Of a DNA stretch of 29,827 bases, positions 1 through 6,893 are shown piece after piece; position 1 is the first letter of the stretch; every line of letters starts with the position of its first letter. The notes under the pieces were generated by a model. It saw only the letters and a program-made list of their open reading frames with translations, was not told the origin of the DNA and did no database searches. The DNA lies in contig SFJG01000047.1 in the NCBI GenBank assembly GCA_004555955.1, positions 1-29,827 of the forward strand, written 5' to 3'. Origin of the DNA: Bacteroidales bacterium. Lineage in GTDB: Bacteria; Bacteroidota; Bacteroidia; Bacteroidales; Muribaculaceae. Made by a program: the position numbers and the translations under genes.

Positions 1-2248
1 GCGAGGAAAGTGATGAGCAAAAACAGAACATAAAGCCCATGTTGGTCACTTTCGATGTGTCGAATCTCGTCAAGTCGAATGATTTCAATGCATAGCAGTT
101 TTCGAACATAGAAAGCATCGTAGTTACTTTGTTTGTGCTGAGGTTTTTGATGTCCTCAATGGTTTCGAGTGTACGGCAATTGTAGAACCAGTAGGCAGTA
201 GAAGTCGGCTTGTAGTCCTTGAACGAGTCGTCGAAAACTACCTTCTTGATGCGGGTGTTTATATTATTCTTTTCTCCCGCCCAAGCCGGAATAGTCTGAG
301 AGCCTGTCAGTTTGTCGTTGATGCCGTAGACGGTTCCGGTGCGCATAACCTTGTAGATGTCGTAGTAGAAAGTCAGCGTAGAGCCGTTTTCCACAACATA
401 GGCTTCCAAAGGACTTGCTGTAAAGTATCCCGTAGTCGGGTTTGCCATAGTCACGTCGGTCTTGCTTGCGTTATATGCCACAGCACCTTTGAGGCTTGTG
501 CAGCCTTTGAACATATCATCGCTTGTCGATACAACATTGCTATTCCAATTGTCTTTGCAGTATATGGTGATCAATTTCGAGCAACCGGCAAACATGGATT
601 GCATAAAGCTCACTTTCGCAGTGTTGAAATTGCTGAGGTCCAACTTGGTTAGCGCAGAAGAGCCAAAGAACATGTAGCGCATATCGGTAACATTCTCCGT
701 ATTGAAACTCGACACATTGAGCATTTTTAATGCGGAACAACCACTGAACATATATGCCATGTCGGTCACCTTCGAAGTGTTGAAGCTTGATAGGCCGACC
801 CCGTAAAGTGATGAGCAGCCATAGAACATTCCTGCCATATTGACAACATTCTCTGTGTTGAAGCTCGTCAAATCCATTGTAGTCAGCGAAGAACAGTTAT
901 AGAACATATAGCCCATGCTCGTCACTTTGTCGGTTTTAATGTTAGATAAGCCTTCTATGGCGTTGACTTTTGTGTAGTTGCTGAACCAATACTTCAAAGA
1001 AGTCGGATTGTATTTCTTGAACGAGTTGTCGAATACAACCTTTGTGATGTTCGCTTTTTTATTGGCATCGGTTCCCGCCCAAGCCGGCATATTGGGATTG
1101 TCGGCATGCTTGGCGTTAATGTCGTAGACGGTTCCGGTGCGCTTAGCCTTGTTGGCGTCGTAGTAGAAAGTCAGCGTTGCGCCGTTTTCCACGACATAGG
1201 CTTCCAAAGGAATTGCTGTAAAGTATCCCGTAGTTGGGTTTGCCATCGAAGCGGTAACTTTGCTTGCGTCATATGCCACAGCACCTTTGAGGCTTTTGCA
1301 GCCGCTAAACATGTAGTCGCTATATTCCACTTTGGAAGTATTCCAGTCGTCATTGCAGTAGATGGTGGTCAAGTTCAAGCATTCGGCAAACATGGATTGT
1401 ATAAAGCGCACTTTCGCAGTGTTGAAATTGCTGAGGTCCAACTTGGTTAGCGCACAGCCTTTGAACATGTTGCGCATATCGATAACATTCTCCGTATTGA
1501 AACTCGACACGTCGAGCATTTTTAATGAGGAACAACGACTGAACATATATGCCATGTCGGTCACCTTCGAAGTGTTGAAGCTTGATAGGTCGAGCGAAGA
1601 AAGTGATGGGCAGCCATAGAACATTGCTGACATATCGACAACATTCTCTGTGTTGAAGCTCGACACGTTAATCATTTTTAATGCGGGACAACCACTGAAC
1701 ATATATGTCATGTTGGTCACCTTCGAAGTGTTGAAGCTTGATAGGTCGAGCGAGGAAAGTGATGAGCAGCCATAGAACATTGCTGCCATATTGTCAACAT
1801 TCTCCGTGTTGAAGCTCGACAAATTCAAAGAAGTCAGCGAAGAGCAGTAATAGAACGTATAGCTCATGCTCGTCACGTTGTCGGTTTTAAGGTTAGATAA
1901 GCCTACTATGGCGTTGACTTTTGTGTAGTTGTAGAACCAATACTTCATAGAAGTCGGTTTGTAGTTCCTGAACGAGTTGTCGAATACAACCTTTGTGATG
2001 TTCTCTTTATTATCGGCATCGGTTCCCGCCCAAGCCGGCATATTGAGATTGTCGGTACGCTTGTCCTTGATGCCGTAGACGGTTCCGGTGCGCGTAGCCT
2101 TGTTGGCGTCGTAGTAGAACGTCAGCGTAGAGCCGTTTTCAACAACGTAGGCTTCATTGGTTTGTGCCTGTGCCGCCTGTGGCAAGGCGACAATAGCGAC
2201 GAACAGCGCGACTATCGGCGCTAAAATGTTCTTGAGTAAATGTTTCAT
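1..2248 (-). CDS. BspA-type leucine-rich-repeat surface protein, partial (C-terminus beyond left edge)
   Basis: The minus-strand frame is open from an ATG at 2248 to the left edge, about 749 codons with no stop. It begins with an apparent signal peptide (MKHLLKNIL, a hydrophobic stretch, then AQA before QTNEAYVV), so the product is exported. The rest is built from roughly 26-residue repeats of the kind L-x-x-L-D-L-S-S-F-N-T-x-x-V-x-x-M-x-x-M-F-x-G-C, which is the DUF285/BspA leucine-rich-repeat pattern. Repeats are grouped into three large modules, each opening with EAYVVENG.TLTFYYD (module starts near 2155, 1204 and 406) followed by a PAWAG segment and a VVFD.SF segment. Proteins of this family sit on the surface or are secreted by Bacteroidales and bind host or bacterial partners; the ligand here is unknown. 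No clear own promoter is seen in the 81 bases upstream, so it may be read from the small gene at 2608-2330. The C-terminus, and any sorting domain, is not visible. Confidence 0.9.
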   Translation of the reverse strand, partial: MKHLLKNILAPIVALFVAIVALPQAAQAQTNEAYVVENGSTLTFYYDANKATRTGTVYGIKDKRTDNLNMPAWAGTDADNKENITKVVFDNSFRNYKPTSMKYWFYNYTKVNAIVGLSNLKTDNVTSMSYTFYYCSSLTSLNLSSFNTENVDNMAAMFYGCSSLSSLDLSSFNTSKVTNMTYMFSGCPALKMINVSSFNTENVVDMSAMFYGCPSLSSLDLSSFNTSKVTDMAYMFSRCSSLKMLDVSSFNTENVIDMRNMFKGCALTKLDLSNFNTAKVRFIQSMFAECLNLTTIYCNDDWNTSKVEYSDYMFSGCKSLKGAVAYDASKVTASMANPTTGYFTAIPLEAYVVENGATLTFYYDANKAKRTGTVYDINAKHADNPNMPAWAGTDANKKANITKVVFDNSFKKYNPTSLKYWFSNYTKVNAIEGLSNIKTDKVTSMGYMFYNCSSLTTMDLTSFNTENVVNMAGMFYGCSSLYGVGLSSFNTSKVTDMAYMFSGCSALKMLNVSSFNTENVTDMRYMFFGSSALTKLDLSNFNTAKVSFMQSMFAGCSKLITIYCKDNWNSNVVSTSDDMFKGCTSLKGAVAYNASKTDVTMANPTTGYFTASPLEAYVVENGSTLTFYYDIYKVMRTGTVYGINDKLTGSQTIPAWAGEKNNINTRIKKVVFDDSFKDYKPTSTAYWFYNCRTLETIEDIKNLSTNKVTTMLSMFENCYALKSFDLTRFDTSKVTNMGFMFCFCSSLSS
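406..2155 (-). repeat. Large internal modules of the BspA-type gene
   Basis: Two complete tandem modules lie between the three EAYVVENG starts at 2155, 1204 and 406, with a third beginning at 406 and running off the left edge. The spacings are 951 and 798 bases. The 153-base difference matches about two of the 26-residue repeat units (a 156-base step is visible between the cttcgaagtgttgaagcttg copies near 1565 and 1721), less one residue. Long tracts are almost identical between modules at DNA level, for example around the TGYFTA.PLEAYVVENG junctions, which suggests recent duplication or gene conversion. Confidence 0.85.
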
Positions 2249-2329
2249 AGTTATTAAAAATATAGTGTTAATAATTTATTGTTGGAATATCTGATTATTG
2301 TCCCGAAAAGTGAACTTAGCCAATCATTG

Positions 2330-2608
2330 TCAGGCGGTGAGGATGCTCACAATGCGTCGCCAAAGGCTGCGTCGCTTCGACTCCGGGGAGTGTTGTTCGG
2401 ACGGCGGACTCTCAGACGGCTCACTGTAAGAGTCGGCATAGTTTAGTTCTTCTTTGTCTATTTTCGGCTTAAGGAAGGACATTTCACGGCGGTCGAGTTC
2501 CAAATCAATCAATTCTCGAATTGTGTCGAGCAACTCGATACGGTCTTCCGTAAACTGCATATTACGCCGCTGACGTTCCAAGAGTTGTTTGCCGTGTTTG
2601 TTTTCCAT
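2330..2608 (-). CDS. Small unrecognised charged protein (92 aa)
   Basis: I do not recognise this family. The frame is open from 2671, but I choose the ATG at 2608 because a TACCTTTG promoter element at 2642-2635 lies inside the longer version and would start transcription near 2628. The product is highly charged, predicted helical in its first half (KQLLERQRRNMQF, then IELLDTIRELIDLELDRRE), has a Ser/Pro/Glu-rich middle (SYSEPSESPPSEQHSPES) and ends in a basic amphipathic tail (RRSLWRRIVSIL). There is no signal peptide and no transmembrane segment. It lies 81 bases upstream of the BspA-type gene on the same strand, so it may be the first gene of that operon. A chance open frame cannot be excluded. 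Confidence 0.5.
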   Translation of the reverse strand: MENKHGKQLLERQRRNMQFTEDRIELLDTIRELIDLELDRREMSFLKPKIDKEELNYADSYSEPSESPPSEQHSPESKRRSLWRRIVSILTA

Positions 2609-2634
2609 ATCTTTTTTCTGATTCTTTTCTGCAT

Positions 2635-2642
2635 CAAAGGTA
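2635..2642 (-). promoter_or_regulatory. Candidate -7 element (TACCTTTG) of the small gene/BspA operon
   Basis: Read on the minus strand, 2642-2635 is TACCTTTG, which matches the Bacteroidetes TAnnTTTG box and lies 27 bases before the chosen ATG at 2608. No TTTG or TTG is found 19-21 bases upstream. The nearest direct-repeat copy (2666-2680) sits just beyond where a -33 box would be, as expected for a promoter that depends on an activator. Confidence 0.5.
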
Positions 2643-2665
2643 AAAACCAAATGCCCTAATAGGCA

Positions 2666-2734
2666 TTGCAAAATCAGACAACATTATTGCAAAATCGGAC
2701 ATAATGAATTTTTCCCATCTTGCAATATCGGACA
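2666..2734. promoter_or_regulatory. Three direct repeats, likely regulator binding sites
   Basis: Copies of TTGCAAAATCGGACA occur at 2666-2680 (one change: CAGACA), 2687-2701 (exact) and 2720-2734 (one change: TTGCAATATC). The spacings are 21 and 33 bases, about two and three helical turns, so all copies face the same side of DNA. On the minus strand they read TGTCCGATTTTGCAA and run up to the candidate promoter of the small gene/BspA operon. AraC-family outputs typically bind direct repeats, and the divergent gene encodes such an output domain. The link is an inference. Confidence 0.6.
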
Positions 2735-2942
2735 TACTTATACACCAATCGACTAATACTCAGGTATTTAAAGGTGACATTTTTGCCATTGTTAACATTT
2801 ATCATCAAGAAGAGACCGAGCGAGAGGCAAGGGGCTTACCGACCGCTCGGATTGTTCAGAGCGCTCCGTGTATTTCTATAGCACTAATAGGTCCCATCCG
2901 GCTTATTTGACAGTTTATTTGACAATTTTTATTCTCTTATTG

Positions 2943-2973
2943 ATTGAATTTTTCAAATTTTTTCTTAACTTTG
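2943..2973 (+). promoter_or_regulatory. Promoter of the hybrid two-component gene
   Basis: ATTG at 2943-2946, a 19-base spacer, then TAACTTTG at 2966-2973, matching the Bacteroidetes -33/-7 consensus. Transcription would start near 2980, about 30 bases before the first ATG of the sensor gene at 3011. Confidence 0.7.
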
Positions 2974-3010
2974 TGTGAAAAACATAAAGAAAGAGTAATA
3001 AATATATCAG

Positions 3011-5956
3011 ATGACCTATATAAAAATATGTATATACGACGTGATGCGCGAATTGAAAACTGATGTATGTCGCAAGCTACTGTTGAAGCGGAACTTTTAC
3101 AACACAGTCATGCATACGGCATTCTCTCTGCTCTTTATACTGCTTTTCGCCTCTTGCGGCAACGACAAGAGCAGCAGTGACGCCGAAGAGGCGGCAATAG
3201 TAGGCGCCGACAATGCTATTGTTGCCGGACAAGACGATACAATCGAAAAGTTGTTGAAAGTGTATGACGGACAGGGAGAAAACGACCGACCCGCCACCGC
3301 CGACAAGATTTTCGACCTACTCTTTCGCGAGGAGATGACCGACGAGCGCATCACCCTAACCCGTAGCACGCCCTCCGACAGTATCGACATGCTCGTTTGG
3401 TATTGGGCAGGCGAGCATCTCTGGTCCACGCAAAGCTACAACGAAGGGCTGCAATATGCCGAAAAAGCATTGCCGCTGACCTACAAGTTGGGCGACCTGT
3501 CGCTGCAAAGCTACTGCGAGCGACTTGTCGGGTTGTTCTACTTCCGCCGTTCCGACTATGATAACGCCATTGAACACGTGAGTAAAAGCCTGGAACTAAG
3601 CAAGAAAGAAGGCAATAATAGCCAGGTTGGCAGCTCGCTCAACACGCTTGCCGGAATCTGTCTGGCAGCCAAGCAGCTCGACGATGGCGAAAAGTATATC
3701 CAAGAAGCGATACGCTACTGCGAGGAAGCCAACGATTCCAACCTGTTGCCCATACGCTACGGCATGGCGTCGGAAATCTATCACGCCAAAGGCGACGACG
3801 TGCGGTCGCTCAACTATGCCCGCCGCGCATTCGCACTCGATTCGCTAAAAGGCAATACACCAAGAATGGGCATACGCCTGTCGCAGATGGCTGCCGCACA
3901 GTTAGCCCTCAAGCAAGACGCTGCCGCCGAACGCTCTCTCAGACGCGCAATTCCCATCCTCGAAGAGGCCGGCAACAAATTGTCGCTTTCTATCTGCCAC
4001 AATCAAATGGGCGAACTGCTCAATCGTCGCGGTGCACACGCCGAGGCTGCCACCTATTTCGTTATGGCTGCCGAAACTTTTGCCCGAAATAACGACAAAT
4101 ATAACGAAAGCAGAGCACGGATAGGACTCTACGAAGCGCTCAAAGAGAGCAATCCTCAAGAGGCAGGACGGCATTTGAGCCGATATGCCGCATTAAAAGA
4201 CTCAATCTATCAGCACGAGATGGAGCAGGCTGTAAGCCAATACAATGTGAAATACAAGACCGAAGAACTCGCCCACAAGCAAGAACAAGAACGGCTCGAG
4301 AAGCGCGTAATTCTTTTCGGAGCAATCGCATTGATTGCCATATTGTTGCTCATTGTAACAATTGTGATTTACACAAGCCGAATACGTCAAAAGAGTCACT
4401 TGGCGCTCAAAAAGCTCTCAGCCATGCGCGAGCAATTCTTCACCAATATAACCCACGAATTCCGCACGCCGCTTACCGTGATACTCGGGCTGAGTCAAGA
4501 CCTGCAAGCCTCCAAGACGGCTGACGTCAGCGACAAAGCCCAATCTATCAATCGTCAAGGTAAAACCTTGCTCGAACTCATCAACCAAATCCTCGACATA
4601 GCAAAAGTGAAGTCGTCGGTAGGCAAAGCAGACTGGCGCAACGGCAACATTATGGCATACCTCACTATGGTTGTTGAGAGCTACCGCAACTATGCCCAAA
4701 GCCATAACATCCAGCTCAACTACCTGGCAAAAGGCACTGTGGAGATGGACTTCGTGCCCGACTACATCAACAAGGTAATCAACAATTTGCTGTCGAATTC
4801 GTTCAAGAATACCCCCGAATACGGAAAAATCAGCGTGGCGGTATGGCGTAAAGACGACCACCTCCACATCGACGTCAGCGACACAGGAAAAGGGATGGAC
4901 AAAAAAATGCTCACTTTCATTTTTGAGCCATTCTATCAGGCGGAAGACGAGTCGCAGTATTACGGCACCGGCTTGGGACTTGCCCTCGTCAAGCAGATTA
5001 TGGATGCCGTGGCAGGACGCATCACCGTCGAAAGCAAGCTCGGCGTCGGTACGACTTTCCATCTTACCTTCCCCATACATAATACGATAAAAAAAGCCGT
5101 CGGCGAAAACGTTGCCTCAGGCGCGGCTCTGCTGCCCGACAATCCCGCCGCCCTCACCGACAGCGAAGACTCTGACAACCGCTGCCGCTTGCTCATAATA
5201 GAAGACAATCGCGACATCGCAGCATATATCGGCGCTCAATTTGCCGACAACTACGCCATCAGCTATGCCGCTAACGGCGACGAGGGTCTCGACAAGGCTC
5301 AGCAGTTAGTTCCCGACCTCATTATTACCGACTTGATGATGCCCGGTATGGACGGACTTGAATTGTGCCGCCAAGTGCGCAGTAACGACATTATCAACCA
5401 CATACCCATAATCGTCGTTACCGCAAGAATTACCAAAGATGAACAAATACGCGGACTCGAAGCCGGGGCTGACGCCTATCTCACAAAGCCTTTCAACGAA
5501 GACGAACTGCGTACGCGTGTCGAAAAACTGCTCGAAGGACGGCGACTCCTACAGCAGAAATATGCTCAGACCGCTACCGAACGTACCGACGACCGACAGG
5601 CAGTTACACAGCCCGTCAGCGCCGATTTGCGCTTCCTTACCAAAGTTTCCGATGTTGTATATATGCAGATTAGCCGTAACAAGAGCTTTGATGTTGCTCT
5701 CATTGCCTCAAGCCTCTGCATGAGCAGCAGGCAGTTCCATCGCAAGATAGTTGCCTTAACCGGTTGCACACCATCGGCATACATACAGCGCATCAAGATA
5801 ACAAAAGCAAAGACACTGCTCGACCGCAATCCGCAGATGAACTTCAACGAAGTGGCAGACCAGTCCGGCTTTGGCGACTACAGCAACTTCGTACGCGCCT
5901 TCAAGAACGTATGCGGCATCACGCCCACCGAATACCGCCGCCGCGACGAACCCTAA
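3011..5956 (+). CDS. Hybrid two-component sensor: TPR sensor, histidine kinase, receiver and AraC-type DNA-binding domain
   Basis: A one-protein phosphorelay of the Bacteroidetes HTCS type, 981 residues. Order: N-terminal hydrophobic segment; tetratricopeptide-like sensor region (about residues 95-410); transmembrane helix (about 433-454); HisKA with the phospho-accepting His482 in NITHEFRTP; HATPase with N-box near 587-600, DTGKGM at 624-629 and GTGLGLAL near 655; receiver with phospho-accepting Asp774 in IITDLMMPG; AraC/XylS helix-turn-helix (about 890-977). The sensor region lies outside the cytoplasm and the rest inside. The start is uncertain: ATGs exist at 3011, 3044 and 3110. Starting at 3110 gives MHTAFSLLFILLFASCGN, a typical lipoprotein-style signal ending in FASC, so Met34 may be the true start. 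Likely target: the divergent BspA-type operon via the direct repeats at 2666-2734 (inference). The signal sensed is unknown. Confidence 0.93.
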   Translation: MTYIKICIYDVMRELKTDVCRKLLLKRNFYNTVMHTAFSLLFILLFASCGNDKSSSDAEEAAIVGADNAIVAGQDDTIEKLLKVYDGQGENDRPATADKIFDLLFREEMTDERITLTRSTPSDSIDMLVWYWAGEHLWSTQSYNEGLQYAEKALPLTYKLGDLSLQSYCERLVGLFYFRRSDYDNAIEHVSKSLELSKKEGNNSQVGSSLNTLAGICLAAKQLDDGEKYIQEAIRYCEEANDSNLLPIRYGMASEIYHAKGDDVRSLNYARRAFALDSLKGNTPRMGIRLSQMAAAQLALKQDAAAERSLRRAIPILEEAGNKLSLSICHNQMGELLNRRGAHAEAATYFVMAAETFARNNDKYNESRARIGLYEALKESNPQEAGRHLSRYAALKDSIYQHEMEQAVSQYNVKYKTEELAHKQEQERLEKRVILFGAIALIAILLLIVTIVIYTSRIRQKSHLALKKLSAMREQFFTNITHEFRTPLTVILGLSQDLQASKTADVSDKAQSINRQGKTLLELINQILDIAKVKSSVGKADWRNGNIMAYLTMVVESYRNYAQSHNIQLNYLAKGTVEMDFVPDYINKVINNLLSNSFKNTPEYGKISVAVWRKDDHLHIDVSDTGKGMDKKMLTFIFEPFYQAEDESQYYGTGLGLALVKQIMDAVAGRITVESKLGVGTTFHLTFPIHNTIKKAVGENVASGAALLPDNPAALTDSEDSDNRCRLLIIEDNRDIAAYIGAQFADNYAISYAANGDEGLDKAQQLVPDLIITDLMMPGMDGLELCRQVRSNDIINHIPIIVVTARITKDEQIRGLEAGADAYLTKPFNEDELRTRVEKLLEGRRLLQQKYAQTATERTDDRQAVTQPVSADLRFLTKVSDVVYMQISRNKSFDVALIASSLCMSSRQFHRKIVALTGCTPSAYIQRIKITKAKTLLDRNPQMNFNEVADQSGFGDYSNFVRAFKNVCGITPTEYRRRDEP

Positions 5957-6059
5957 CAGCGGTGCTTTAATAATAATAGTAATTAATTTGACGTAATCAG
6001 CGCCACCGATATGTCGGCGTTCGAGATATGCGTTTATGCCTTTATAAGAGGAACGCGCT

Positions 6060-6893
6060 CTATACTTTTCGGCGCGGGAATGCGTCGATGAAGCTGCCGG
6101 GCGTTATGTTCCAAATGGTTACGCCCCGGGCATCGGCGTAGTCGCGGATGATGAAGTATGAGCGAAACGCTATATAGAACGAGTGGATGATTTTGTGCAG
6201 AGGATAGTTAAGATATTCGGTTCGGATGCGTTGCTGTTCGCCTTGGCTGTCGGTGTAGAAATGCGGTTGAACCGACACGACGTTGTTGTCGTCGTCGACG
6301 GCGATTGTTTTCATCCACGAATGGTCGGCTCCGGCGATGTAGATTTCTTTGAAACCGGCGGCAATGGCGAGCATCAGCGACGGAATCAGTACGTTGCGTG
6401 GGCGAGGCATACCCAGTCGGGCGCGATATGCTGCGTGGCGAAACGCACGGAAGCCTTCGACGGGGGTCAGGTTGTAGCGCTCGACGATGATGTTCGGGTT
6501 GTTGCAGCAGAAGGGCAGCCGGCGCACCGAGCGTGGCACGTAGAGCACGATTTGCCAATCCGCGCGAGCAAGATTTTGCCAAAGTGTACGTACGTTGGGG
6601 GCATCGCTGTTGAAGAAGTGCGGGTCGGCAAGCACGTAATACTCCGGACGGAGGTCGAAAAATTGCGGCGTGGTGGCGGCAAAGTTGACGGCGAGTTTTT
6701 TATGGCTGCGCAGAAAGTCGGCAGACTCGGCGAGGGTTTGGTTTAGCGACGGGCCGTTGCCGAGCACCACGATAGCGCCGTCGTCGCGATGCGTCTGTGA
6801 GACGCATCGCGACAGCAGAGCGATTTTTATTATTCCGGCAAGGGTCTCGCCCAAGCGGTTACAAAAGGCTGAAATAGAGTCAAGTTTGCTCAT
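6060..6893 (-). CDS. MptE/DUF115-like Rossmann protein (277 aa)
   Basis: The N-terminal third carries IVVLGNGPSLNQTL (starting near residue 40), a glycine-rich nucleotide-binding motif seen in DUF115/6-hydroxymethylpterin diphosphokinase MptE-like proteins and also in some sialyltransferase-like glycosyltransferases. Further features are YYVLADPHFF (mid-protein) and EIYIAGADHSWMK, which resemble the conserved acidic/His motifs of that group. There is no signal peptide or membrane span, so it is probably cytoplasmic. In bacteria, DUF115 relatives often occur with cell-surface glycan or flagellin-glycosylation genes, so a sugar-transfer role is as likely as pterin chemistry. Its ATG overlaps the glgB stop codon by three bases of an ATGA, so the two are translated together. 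Family assignment is moderate and exact function is unknown. Confidence 0.6.
   Translation of the reverse strand: MSKLDSISAFCNRLGETLAGIIKIALLSRCVSQTHRDDGAIVVLGNGPSLNQTLAESADFLRSHKKLAVNFAATTPQFFDLRPEYYVLADPHFFNSDAPNVRTLWQNLARADWQIVLYVPRSVRRLPFCCNNPNIIVERYNLTPVEGFRAFRHAAYRARLGMPRPRNVLIPSLMLAIAAGFKEIYIAGADHSWMKTIAVDDDNNVVSVQPHFYTDSQGEQQRIRTEYLNYPLHKIIHSFYIAFRSYFIIRDYADARGVTIWNITPGSFIDAFPRRKV

Larger units (their letters stand above)
2609..3010. other. Divergent intergenic control region
   Basis: About 400 bases between the minus-strand small gene and the plus-strand hybrid sensor hold no convincing gene. They contain a minus-strand -7 element (2642-2635), an inverted repeat ATGCC-ctaata-GGCAT (2651-2666), three 15-base direct repeats (2666-2734), an inverted repeat CCGAGCG/CGCTCGG with a 21-base loop (2816-2850), and a plus-strand promoter (2943-2973). 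The 68-codon frame at 2704-2910 has no supporting signal. Confidence 0.7.

Noticed and set aside
1..2155. Repeats in the first 2.2 kb as a CRISPR-like or mobile repeat array
   Set aside because: The repeats are in-frame with one open coding frame and translate to leucine-rich-repeat units; spacing is not that of a CRISPR array.
2704..2910. 68-codon plus-strand frame in the divergent control region
   Set aside because: Starts inside the direct-repeat array, has no promoter, and its product shows no domain or organised composition.
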